From an uncultured Clostridia bacterium (GTDB lineage: Bacteria > Bacillota > Clostridia > Oscillospirales > Oscillospiraceae), in NCBI GenBank assembly GCA_947177005.1, contig CAMWSZ010000080.1:1-9810 (forward strand): 9,810 nt of DNA, written 5' to 3'. Every line of letters begins with the position of its first letter. Positions within the stretch are counted from its first letter, which is position 1. Of the stretch, positions 1-6,314 are shown piece by piece. The notes below the pieces were generated by a model, which saw only the letters and a program-made list of their open reading frames with translations, was not told the DNA's origin and did not search any database. The translations under genes were made by a program, and so were the position numbers.

Positions 1-323
1 GTGCTCACCGGGGCCGCGGCTACCGGCATTACCCGTGTGATCCCGTCCTTGACGATCAGGAACGCCACCGGGTCGATCTTCACGCCTGCGCCGATGCCCG
101 TACCCATATTGGGGTCCGAATCGGCTGTTTTGCTGTCCTTTTTGTTGAAGGTGAACGATGTACCGCCGCCGCCAAAAGCGAAGCTGACCCGGGAAATCGG
201 AATCAGCGTCACGCCGTCGGGCGTCTGAATGGGCTGGCCGACGATCGTATTGGTGTCAGCCATTTCCCGCACCTTCGCCATACTCTCCTGAATCAACTCG
301 CTGATTTGATTTTTTTTCTCCAT
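1..323 (-). CDS. ytfJ: Sporulation protein YtfJ/GerW family, 3' end cut off by window edge
   Basis: This is the first 107 codons of a reading frame that runs off base 1. The start is ATG at 323-321, with an AAAGGAG ribosome binding site 9 bases upstream (332-339). The N-terminus is a charged helix (MEKKNQISELIQESMAKVRE). It is followed by the family hallmarks: TNTIVGQPIQTPDG (residues 24-37), LIPISRVSFAFGGGG (40-54), a polar low-complexity stretch (60-72), then GIGAGVKIDPVAFLIV (77-91). This pattern matches the YtfJ/GerW family of spore-forming Firmicutes. In Bacillus the gene is expressed in the forespore; a role in spore germination has been proposed and disputed, so the biochemical function is unknown. 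It lies 33 bases downstream of the DUF2953 gene and is probably the distal gene of the scpAB operon. Codons 3-5 contain an A8 run. Family assignment is confident; the C-terminus is not visible. Confidence 0.9.
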   Translation of the reverse strand, partial: MEKKNQISELIQESMAKVREMADTNTIVGQPIQTPDGVTLIPISRVSFAFGGGGTSFTFNKKDSKTADSDPNMGTGIGAGVKIDPVAFLIVKDGITRVMPVAAAPVS

Positions 324-356
324 AACAGGTATCTCCTTTCAATGGGCCTTTCTCAC

Positions 357-1007
357 TCAGGCGGCCTCACCTGTTGTTTCAACCTTCTTTTCCTCCTTGG
401 GAGGCGGCGTTGCCAGCTTCCGGAACCCCAGGAACCACCTTACCAGACCCGCGCCCGCGCAGACACCGGTGACCAGCGCGTCCCAAGGCCGGATAGAGAT
501 GCCTGCGTCAACGGCGAACTGCATTTGATCCCCCGCGAAATCGGGGTACAGATTGATCTCCTGTTCCCGGATGCGCAGGGCCCGCTGGAGCACCGGCAGT
601 CCGGCGCTCAAAGCCGTGGCCAGGCGTCCGTACAGGACTGCCGTGTCCACCGGGTCCGTCCCGGCAATCAGCACGTCCACATGAAGCGGCGTTACGACAA
701 TCCGGTGGCCCACGCGCTTCAGGGCGCGGCCCAGAATGGGCGGCAGTTTCTCAATCGTATAAAAAATCTGTTCCCGATTGATTTTTGCCTTTGTTTTTTT
801 CTTCCCGTCTTTCTTTTTCTTTTTTTTAGGTTTTTTCTTCTTTTTTTCCGGCTTCTCCGGTTTTTTTAAGGGAAACAGCAGGATATTCAGCGGGCCGTAT
901 CGAAGCCGTGCCTCCAATTCTCCCTGCTGGTATGAAACCCGCGCCCTCACCGGCGTCAGCAGGATCACCGCCAGAATCAGAAGGATACTGCACAATATAA
1001 TGGTCAC
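357..1007 (-). CDS. DUF2953 domain protein with an N-terminal membrane helix and a lysine-rich linker
   Basis: A 216-residue protein. The start is GTG at 1007-1005, preceded by AAAGGAGG (1017-1024) at 9 bases. Residues 1-20 form a single hydrophobic helix (TIILCSILLILAVILL), probably a membrane anchor or uncleaved signal. A short beta-like stretch follows (RARVSYQQGELEARLRYGPL, 21-40). Next is an extraordinary lysine tract: residues 48-75 hold 19 Lys. Then comes a conserved segment with THETA-like beta features (HRIVVTPLHVDVLIAGTDPVDTAVLYGRLATAL in 101-133), ending near the NLYPDF motif (152-157) and a second hydrophobic stretch around 177-194. The IAGTDP-D-A--YG pattern is typical of DUF2953, a family of unknown function often encoded beside ytfJ and scpB in Clostridia. 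The gene sits 32 bases after scpB and 33 bases before ytfJ. Function is unknown; by association it may act at the membrane during sporulation (inference). Confidence 0.85.
   Translation of the reverse strand: MTIILCSILLILAVILLTPVRARVSYQQGELEARLRYGPLNILLFPLKKPEKPEKKKKKPKKKKKKDGKKKTKAKINREQIFYTIEKLPPILGRALKRVGHRIVVTPLHVDVLIAGTDPVDTAVLYGRLATALSAGLPVLQRALRIREQEINLYPDFAGDQMQFAVDAGISIRPWDALVTGVCAGAGLVRWFLGFRKLATPPPKEEKKVETTGEAA
783..866 (-). repeat. Low-complexity A-rich tract encoding the poly-lysine linker
   Basis: On the coding (minus) strand this stretch is mostly AAA/AAG codons, with uninterrupted A runs of up to eight (820-827) and seven (794-800, 841-847). It encodes DUF2953 residues 48-75, with 19 lysines among 28 residues. 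Such tracts are prone to replication or polymerase slippage. The reading frame is intact here. Confidence 0.9.
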
Positions 1008-1039
1008 ACGTTCCCGCCTCCTTTCAGAAAACCTGCGGA

Positions 1040-1606
1040 TTATGTCAGCTCTCTCTCGTCTTCCAGACGCAGCTGTCCTCCCTCCTCCATACCCGGCAGC
1101 GGAGGCAGTTCCTCCAGGGACCCCAGATGAAAGGTTCTGAGAAAATGCTCTGTGGTCCGATAGAGCCGGGGGCGCCCCGGCTGTTCCTTCAGCCGTCCGC
1201 AGACCTCAATGAGCTTCCGGTCTGCCAGCAGCCCCACGGTATAGGAGCTGTCCACGCCACGCACCTGATCCACATAGGCCCTTGTGGTGGGCTGATAGTA
1301 GGCAATGATTGCCAGCACCTCCAATGCCGGCTGGCTAAGCTTGGCGGGCTTGCGCACCTCGAAGGCACGCCGGATCACATCCGCGTGTTCCGGCGCAGAA
1401 CAAAGCTGCCAGGCGTCGTCCATATGGATCAGCCGGATACCCCGGCGTTCAAAGGCGTAGTAGTCGTGGAGCTTCTCCAGCAGTGTTGCCGCCGACGCCC
1501 GGTCCAGCTCCAGCGCCATACAGATGCGCTCGATCTGTACCGGCTCCCCGGCGGCGAAGAGAATGCCCTCCAGTGCCGCCTCCAGTTCTTTCATTTCCCG
1601 TGCCAT
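1040..1606 (-). CDS. scpB: Segregation and condensation protein B (ScpB)
   Basis: ScpB is the dimeric winged-helix subunit that binds the kleisin ScpA and, with SMC, forms the bacterial condensin that organises and segregates chromosomes in the cytoplasm. I chose the ATG at 1606-1604 because AAAGGA (1614-1619) lies 7 bases upstream; an in-frame ATG at 1642 has no ribosome binding site. This gives 188 residues, close to the usual length of about 190-200. The N-terminal winged helix covers about residues 5-75 (LEGILFAAGEPV). The second winged helix contains the family signature LSQPALEVLAIIAYYQP (90-106), then RGVDSS (116-121), PGRPRLY (143-149) and LEELPPLP near 164-171. It lies 70 bases downstream of scpA and upstream of the DUF2953 gene, in the usual scpA-scpB order. 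Confidence 0.96.
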   Translation of the reverse strand: MAREMKELEAALEGILFAAGEPVQIERICMALELDRASAATLLEKLHDYYAFERRGIRLIHMDDAWQLCSAPEHADVIRRAFEVRKPAKLSQPALEVLAIIAYYQPTTRAYVDQVRGVDSSYTVGLLADRKLIEVCGRLKEQPGRPRLYRTTEHFLRTFHLGSLEELPPLPGMEEGGQLRLEDERELT

Positions 1607-1613
1607 ACCGCGT

Positions 1614-1619
1614 TCCTTT
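1614..1619 (-). promoter_or_regulatory. Ribosome binding site deciding the scpB start
   Basis: On the minus strand AAAGGA is followed by 7 bases and then ATG at 1606. The alternative in-frame ATG 36 bases upstream is preceded by A/T-rich sequence with no purine-rich site, so the shorter protein is preferred. Confidence 0.75.
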
Positions 1620-1676
1620 CCTGACAGTATATGCGGAGTCATTTCAATAGTGATTGAACAAAATATTTCTTTTGTT

Positions 1677-2456
1677 CTATAGTTGCAGTTTATCCAGGCT
1701 CTCTCCTGTGGCGGTCACCGTACACTCGCTCTCGCTGCCTGTAAGACAGATAATCCGCGCCTTGCACAGCTCCAGCACCGCCAAGAACGTAGCTACGATC
1801 TCGCTGCGGCTCCCGCTCCCCCGGAACAGCAGCCGGAAGCTGCCTACGCCCTGCCGCAGCAGGCGCATGATATCCCGCGCCTTTGCCTCCACGGGATACG
1901 GCTCCTGCCGGACGATCTCCGAAAAATTGCTCAAAGGTGGCGGGGTACGCCGGTCGCCGCGGTCGTTGATCTCCCGCCACGCCGCCAGCAGCTCCGACGG
2001 CCTGTGGCTGTACTGGTATACCTTCCCGCCCCGTTCCATTGGCTCCGGGTTTTTGACCATAATATTGCGGCCAAACTCCCCCATCTGCCCGAAACGGCCG
2101 GTAATATACTTGATTTTTTCGTAATTTTCACTGCTGCGGCGTTCCTCCAGGGCCTTGACCAGCTGTTCCATTTCGCTCTGCGCCTCTGCGTCCTCAAGGG
2201 ACAGCAGCATCCGCGTTTTGATGAACATCAGCTGGGCCGCCATAGCCACAAATTCGCTGGCAACCTCCAGATCCATTTGCTGCCGCAGGTCCAGATAGGC
2301 CAGATATTGTTCCAGAATCAGAGCGATAGGAATGTCCTGGATCTCGATTTTATTTTTGCTCAGCAGGAACAGGATCAGATCCAGCGGTCCCTCGAAATCC
2401 GTCATGCCCTCCCGGCTGTGTACCACCTGCTCCAGTTTATAGACCGGTCCATCCAT
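1677..2456 (-). CDS. scpA: Segregation and condensation protein A (ScpA, kleisin)
   Basis: ScpA is the kleisin subunit that bridges the heads of the SMC dimer and recruits ScpB in the condensin complex. The chosen start, ATG at 2456-2454, has GGAGG (2464-2468) at 7 bases. The frame stays open to an ATG at 2588, but that would overlap the M50 gene and has no family-like sequence. The 259-residue product fits the family (about 250). The N-terminal kleisin domain shows FEGPLDLILFLL (21-32), KIEIQDIPIALILEQYL (36-52) and the helix VASEFVAMAAQLMFIKTRML (65-84). A variable charged middle follows (87-180). The C-terminal winged helix has SRSEIVATFLAVLEL (216-230), which contacts the SMC head in known structures. 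The short tail after residue 240 is unremarkable. The gene is 16 bases downstream of the M50 gene. Confidence 0.95.
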   Translation of the reverse strand: MDGPVYKLEQVVHSREGMTDFEGPLDLILFLLSKNKIEIQDIPIALILEQYLAYLDLRQQMDLEVASEFVAMAAQLMFIKTRMLLSLEDAEAQSEMEQLVKALEERRSSENYEKIKYITGRFGQMGEFGRNIMVKNPEPMERGGKVYQYSHRPSELLAAWREINDRGDRRTPPPLSNFSEIVRQEPYPVEAKARDIMRLLRQGVGSFRLLFRGSGSRSEIVATFLAVLELCKARIICLTGSESECTVTATGESLDKLQL

Positions 2457-2472
2457 TCCTCCGCCTCCGTTA

Positions 2473-3135
2473 TCAGAAAAATAATCCTGCCATCCACTGG
2501 TAGACGAAATAAATCGCGTCAGAGAGATACTGTCCCCCCACATCCAGCCATACCAGCAGCAGAAGCAGCGCCATGCCGAAACGCTCATAGCGCATCAGCG
2601 TCAGATACGCCCGCTCAGGCAGCAGTGCGAAGAGCACTTTAGAACCGTCCAGCGGCGGGATCGGGACCAGATTGAACAAGCCCAGGCCGATGCTCAGCAG
2701 CGCTGTAGTCAGCAGAAAGGAGAACAGCCAAAGCACAAAAGCGCCGGGCGATGCCGGTGCGCAGACGGCAATCACATGGGCCAGAAACAGCATCAGCAGC
2801 GCCAGCAGGAAATTTGATGCCGGTCCTGCCAGGGCGGTGGCCGCCATTCCCAGTTTGGGGCGTTTGAAATACCGCATATCCACCGGCACCGGTTTCGCCC
2901 AGCCGAACCCGCAGGCCAGCATGGAAAACAGTCCCAGCCAGTCAATATGGTGGAGGGGATTGAAGCTGAGGCGGCGCATTTTTTTCGCAGTTGGGTCGCC
3001 CATTGCGTATGCGGTCAGACCGTGGCAGGTCTCGTGTACGGTCAGGCACAGCAGCACGCCCAGCACACGCTGGAGAGCGGACAGAAGTCCGCTCCAATTG
3101 AATTGTTCCCAGAAGACTTTCAGGTATCCCAGCAT
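2473..3135 (-). CDS. Site-2 protease family (M50) membrane zinc metallopeptidase
   Basis: A 220-residue integral membrane protein of the small-M50 group (YwhC/SpoIVFB-like; site-2 protease family). The zinc-binding motif HETCH is at residues 34-38 inside the first hydrophobic helix (LGVLLCLTVHETCHG). FNPLHHIDWLG (58-68) is the usual second family motif. GWAKPVPVD (78-86) and AGPASNF (103-109) are also typical. NLVPIPPLDG (155-164) supplies the third metal ligand, Asp163. All expected catalytic residues are present. The start is ATG at 3135 with a modest AGGTG site 6 bases upstream. In many Clostridia an M50 peptidase of this type precedes scpA; its substrate is unknown here. A link to regulated intramembrane proteolysis is possible but unproven. 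It is the first gene of the minus-strand operon and has a clear promoter at 3180-3208. Confidence 0.92.
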   Translation of the reverse strand: MLGYLKVFWEQFNWSGLLSALQRVLGVLLCLTVHETCHGLTAYAMGDPTAKKMRRLSFNPLHHIDWLGLFSMLACGFGWAKPVPVDMRYFKRPKLGMAATALAGPASNFLLALLMLFLAHVIAVCAPASPGAFVLWLFSFLLTTALLSIGLGLFNLVPIPPLDGSKVLFALLPERAYLTLMRYERFGMALLLLLVWLDVGGQYLSDAIYFVYQWMAGLFF

Positions 3136-3179
3136 ATCGTCACCTACAAAAGGGCCGCAGCCCGGTATTGCTGGAGTTT

Positions 3180-3208
3180 AGTATAGCAGATTTTCCCGAC
3201 GATTACAA
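3180..3208 (-). promoter_or_regulatory. Sigma-A promoter for the M50-scpA-scpB operon
   Basis: On the minus strand: -35 TTGTAA (3208-3203), a 17-base spacer, and -10 TATACT (3185-3180). The TGC just before the -10 makes it an extended -10 promoter. Transcription would start near 3173, giving a leader of about 40 bases before the M50 start codon. Confidence 0.75.
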
Positions 3209-3256
3209 GCGTCCGGAAACGGGTGCCGGTGCAAAATTTCTCCTTCATCCCTCCAA

Positions 3257-3285
3257 CTAAACCTTTGCTGTAAGAACAGCTTTAG
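3257..3285. repeat. Imperfect inverted repeat (hairpin) in the divergent intergenic region
   Basis: GCTGT (3267-3271) pairs with ACAGC (3276-3280) around an AAGA loop. After a 5-base bulge, CTAAA (3257-3261) pairs with TTTAG (3281-3285). It lies upstream of both start sites, so it is not within either predicted transcript. A protein-binding site or a chance structure are both possible. Confidence 0.35.
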
Positions 3286-3419
3286 ATACCCAGTATACGG
3301 GAGTTTCCACGCGAAAGTCAAGTATTTCTCCAAAATTTCCTGAAAAGCACTTTGGCTTCCCTCCCAAGAGCCTCTTTTTCTCTTTCAGGGGTCTGCTCCA
3401 TGAAAATTTTTCTGCCCGT

Positions 3420-3431
3420 TTTCCCGGGAAA
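3420..3431. promoter_or_regulatory. Perfect 12-base palindrome, possible operator
   Basis: TTTCCCGGGAAA is exactly self-complementary and ends 35 bases upstream of the -35 box of the TerB-operon promoter. Its position would suit an activator or an upstream repressor site. Only one copy is seen, and no regulator gene lies nearby, so the role is uncertain. Confidence 0.3.
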
Positions 3432-3466
3432 TGAACTTGCAGCGTAGGCAAGATTGTTTTGTCCGC

Positions 3467-3495
3467 TTGACTATACCCGTCTCTAAGTATATAAT
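3467..3495 (+). promoter_or_regulatory. Near-consensus sigma-A promoter for the TerB-ATPase-helicase operon
   Basis: The -35 is TTGACT (3467-3472), five of six consensus bases. The spacer is exactly 17 bases and the -10 is a perfect TATAAT (3490-3495). Transcription should start near 3502, giving a short leader of 30-45 bases. The strength suggests constitutive expression unless a repressor acts nearby. Confidence 0.88.
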
Positions 3496-3531
3496 AATGC
3501 CGAACATTGAGTAAAACGGAGTGTAAGCCTC

Positions 3532-4995
3532 ATGGGGAGTAGTAGAATGAAAGCGAATTGGTTCCTCAAAATGATATTTCAGGAAGAAGAGATACAGCGG
3601 CCTCAAGTTGTCAGCGTTTCCAAAAATACCCCGTCAAAAATACGGGCCGCACGCTCTCTGCAAAATGAATTAACCCAGAGTTTCCAGTCTCGGGAATCCC
3701 TCTTTCTGAAACAAGGGAAAATTCTCGCAAATTATGAGGACGATTTTGAAGGCCAGTGTACTGTCCAGCGGTATTATCCCACCTATCAGGATTTGTCGGA
3801 TCAGGAGCTCCGCGCCTATTTCTCCTGGCGGACAAAGCTGCGCAGGGGAAATATGGAAAAAACATCCCTGGCCTTTGCGTTCCTATATATATATGAGCTG
3901 ATCAATCAAATCGGTGTTGCAGATCCCGAGGAGGGATACCAAAAGCTGAAAGCGTTCGAAAGCGAATATGGACAGCTTGATGGTAAAATTCTCCCATATC
4001 TCAAGACATGGATTCCCAATTACGCCGTGTACTATGGCCTGAATCCTTCCCTTCTGCTCGACGATCCACAAGTGGTTTTTAACCGGAGCATCACGATACT
4101 GGAGCAAATCCACAGGCAGGAGCCTGATAAAATCATGGAAGCCGTGAAGCTGCTCGCTCCCAACTGGCTGGAGCGGTCCAGATTCTACAAGGCCCACCCG
4201 GAAGATATGGACAGCATAATTGTTCAGGTTTTGCGGCGGGTTTCGGCACATTATACCGCCCGATGCAAGAAAACAATGGTGGATCAGTATTTTGGCCCAT
4301 ATGGACAGTATTATATCCGCCTTTTCGAATCCGCCGTCTTCTGCGACCCGCTGAAACGAAAGGACTATGAATATACTGTAGATGAGCAATGCGCCTATAT
4401 ATGTAAAAATGGCGGCTGGTATGTCCAAAAGCGGCCCGGTCCTCCGCAAAGCAGGCAGAAATTTGAGGACTTGCTGAAAGCCATTGACTCCATTATGCGT
4501 CAGGAATATGGATACAGATATCCGGTCAAATCCAAAGTGAAAACAAAATGGATCGTCCAGACGATTGAGGAGGAAACGCGAACGCTCCTTGCCGCCAAAA
4601 AGGCCGCCGAAAGCAACAAGGTTTCAATTGATTTTTCGCAGCTTAAAAAAATTCGCAAAGATGCCGCCGTTACACAGGAGAAGCTGATTGTGGAAGAGGA
4701 AACGGACCAGCCGGATGAGGCCGCATCACAGACGGTTACTGCGCCGCCCCTGCCGGAGGAGGACCCCTCTGTCCCGTCAGATCTTCCGCTCAATCAAGAA
4801 GAGTACCGTCTTTTGCAGTGCCTGCTGTATGGCGGCAGCACCGGTTGGGTGCAGGCGGAGGGATATCTGCTATCTGTTCTGGCAGACGGTATCAACGAAA
4901 AACTATATGATGTATTCCAGGATTCCGTTTTGGACGACTCTCCCCGGCTGATTGAGGATTATATTGACGATTTAAAGGAGATGATAACTCCATGA
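3532..4995 (+). CDS. TerB_N / TerB_C domain protein, first gene of a DNA-processing operon
   Basis: A soluble protein of 487 residues (482 if it starts at the ATG at 3547, which has the better ribosome binding site). The N-terminal TerB_N-like domain covers about residues 65-270: RYYPTYQDLSDQELRAYFSWR (80-100), then RRGN and a helix LAFAFLYIYELIN (113-125). This matches the P-Y--L---Q---Y--WR and YlYELiN features of TerB_N. A basic segment and a long charged helix lie at 330-362. The TerB_C-like domain covers about 365-484: DFSQLKKIRKDAA (367-379), an acidic, Pro-rich linker (387-416), LNQEEYRLLQCLLYGG (420-435), then DGINEKLYDVFQDSVL (452-467) and LIEDYIDDLKEM (473-484). I see no metal-binding TerB core between the two. 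TerB_N/TerB_C proteins have been predicted from comparative genomics to work with ATPases and helicases in DNA processing or stress defence; the molecular role is unknown. Its stop codon overlaps the next gene. Confidence 0.82.
   Translation: MGSSRMKANWFLKMIFQEEEIQRPQVVSVSKNTPSKIRAARSLQNELTQSFQSRESLFLKQGKILANYEDDFEGQCTVQRYYPTYQDLSDQELRAYFSWRTKLRRGNMEKTSLAFAFLYIYELINQIGVADPEEGYQKLKAFESEYGQLDGKILPYLKTWIPNYAVYYGLNPSLLLDDPQVVFNRSITILEQIHRQEPDKIMEAVKLLAPNWLERSRFYKAHPEDMDSIIVQVLRRVSAHYTARCKKTMVDQYFGPYGQYYIRLFESAVFCDPLKRKDYEYTVDEQCAYICKNGGWYVQKRPGPPQSRQKFEDLLKAIDSIMRQEYGYRYPVKSKVKTKWIVQTIEEETRTLLAAKKAAESNKVSIDFSQLKKIRKDAAVTQEKLIVEEETDQPDEAASQTVTAPPLPEEDPSVPSDLPLNQEEYRLLQCLLYGGSTGWVQAEGYLLSVLADGINEKLYDVFQDSVLDDSPRLIEDYIDDLKEMITP
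3534..3539 (+). promoter_or_regulatory. Internal ribosome binding site favouring a start at 3547
   Basis: GGGGAG lies 7 bases before an in-frame ATG at 3547, which would give MKANWFLKM as the N-terminus. The upstream ATG at 3532 has only CGGAG (3517-3521) at 10 bases, and the better site overlaps that ATG. The difference is five residues; either or both starts may be used. Confidence 0.55.
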
Positions 4996-6305
4996 AAATT
5001 CCAAGACGAATTGCGCAGACCCTGATTAACTCCCTGAAAGGCGGCGTTGTACCGCGGGTCGGGCTCCCGTATGTCACCGTCGGGCGGAAGGCGGAAATTG
5101 ATGCTCTCTTGCAGGATGTAGATATTATTGCAGAGGGCGGGGCGTCTTTTCGCTTTATTGTAGGCCGGTACGGCAGCGGCAAAAGCTTTTTGCTCCAGAC
5201 CATCCGGAACTATGTGACGGCGAAAAACTTTGTTGTTGTCGATGCCGACCTCTCCCCCGAACGCCGGTTACAGGGGACCCGCGGGCAGGGGTTGGCCACC
5301 TATAAGGAACTCATCCGCAATATGGCTACCAAAACAAAACCCGAGGGCGGCGCCCTGCCCCTGATTTTGGACCGTTGGATCAGCAGCGTCCAGCAGGAGG
5401 TCATGGCGTCTTCCAATCTCTCCATAACAGACCCGCAGTTGGCTCCTTTGGTGGAGAAACAGATTGCCGCCGTGGTCTGCTCACTGAATGAAATGGTCCA
5501 TGGATTTGATTTTGCCCGGCTGCTGACGCTGTACTATCAATCTTACCTTTCCGGCGATGATGAGACCAAATCCAAAGTGCTTAAATGGTTCCGCGGGGAG
5601 TATGCCACAAAGACTGACGCCCGCCGGGAACTGGGTGTTAATATTGTCATTACAGACGACGACTGGTACGAATATCTGAAGCTTTTCGCCTGTTTTCTGA
5701 AGCAGGCAAATTATGCCGGTATGCTGATCCTCATTGATGAACTGGTCAATATCTATAAAATACCAAACTCTATCACCAGACAGTACAACTATGAAAAAAT
5801 CCTAACCATGTATAATGACGCCATGCAGGGCAAAGCCCGGCATTTAGGGATTATCATGTGCGGCACGCCGCAGTGTATGGAGGACCCCCGGCGCGGCGTC
5901 TACAGCTATGACGCCCTGCGTTCCCGGCTGGCGGAGGGACGGTTCGGCGGACAGCACAAAGACCTCCTTTCCCCTGTCATCCGCCTCCAGCCCCTGACGC
6001 CGGAGGAAATGTTGATTCTGGTGGAGAAGCTGGCAGATATCCATGCTGGATTATACGAGTATCCCCAGATCGTTGTACAGCAGGATATGGTGGATTTTAT
6101 CGGGATCGAATTTGGCCGCATCGGTGCCGATTCCCATATTACCCCCCGAGAGGTCATCCGGGATTTTATCGAGGTTCTGGATATCGTATATCAAAATCCG
6201 GATGTGAAGGTTCGAAAACTGTTGGACAGCGATTCCTTCACTTACGCGAAAAATACGGTTCTGGAGGAAGCCACAGGCCAGGATTTTGCTGAATTTGAAC
6301 TGTGA
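4992..6305 (+). CDS. BrxD-like P-loop ATPase (DUF2791 family)
   Basis: A 437-residue AAA+/STAND-like ATPase resembling BrxD of BREX systems. The N-terminus has RRIAQTLINSLKGGVVPRVG (5-24), a family-typical helix with a GVVPR turn, followed by VGRKAEIDALL (30-40). Walker A is GRYGSGKS (58-65), with Lys64. Walker B is LILIDE (245-250), with Asp249 and Glu250. A sensor-1-like segment is GIIMCGTPQ (286-294). ITPREVIRDFIEVLD (383-397) resembles a sensor-2 helix with Arg386. The catalytic residues look intact. The start ATG overlaps the upstream TGA as ATGA, and AAAGGAG (4974-4980) lies 11 bases upstream, implying translational coupling to the TerB gene. In BREX type 2 the BrxD gene sits directly before the brxHI helicase gene, as here. 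A role in loading or powering the helicase is inference. Confidence 0.87.
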   Translation: MKIPRRIAQTLINSLKGGVVPRVGLPYVTVGRKAEIDALLQDVDIIAEGGASFRFIVGRYGSGKSFLLQTIRNYVTAKNFVVVDADLSPERRLQGTRGQGLATYKELIRNMATKTKPEGGALPLILDRWISSVQQEVMASSNLSITDPQLAPLVEKQIAAVVCSLNEMVHGFDFARLLTLYYQSYLSGDDETKSKVLKWFRGEYATKTDARRELGVNIVITDDDWYEYLKLFACFLKQANYAGMLILIDELVNIYKIPNSITRQYNYEKILTMYNDAMQGKARHLGIIMCGTPQCMEDPRRGVYSYDALRSRLAEGRFGGQHKDLLSPVIRLQPLTPEEMLILVEKLADIHAGLYEYPQIVVQQDMVDFIGIEFGRIGADSHITPREVIRDFIEVLDIVYQNPDVKVRKLLDSDSFTYAKNTVLEEATGQDFAEFEL

Positions 6306-6314
6306 GGACAGATT

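Larger units (their letters stand above)
3136..3531. other. Divergent intergenic region between the M50-scpAB operon and the TerB-ATPase-helicase operon
   Basis: No credible gene is present in these 396 bases; short open frames here have neither family-like sequence nor good ribosome binding sites. The region holds one promoter facing each way at its two ends. Between them are about 260 bases with a hairpin-forming repeat (3257-3285), a 12-base palindrome (3420-3431) and A/T-rich stretches such as the near-repeats AAAATTTCTCC and AAAATTTCCTG. No transposon ends or tRNA were recognised. Confidence 0.8.

Noticed and set aside
1643..1658. Inverted repeat TTCAAT-AGTG-ATTGAA between scpA and scpB as a terminator
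   Set aside because: The stem is only 6 bp and A/T-rich, so it would be too weak to end transcription. The conserved scpA-scpB order argues for read-through.
1683..2642. A 319-codon plus-strand open frame opposite scpA
   Set aside because: The translation is low-information (Gln/His/Arg/Leu-rich) and crosses the scpA and M50 genes, both of which carry clear family signatures on the other strand.
3257..3606. Short minus-strand open frames in the divergent intergenic region as possible small genes
   Set aside because: They overlap both the plus-strand promoter and the start of the TerB gene, lack good ribosome binding sites and show no family-like sequence.
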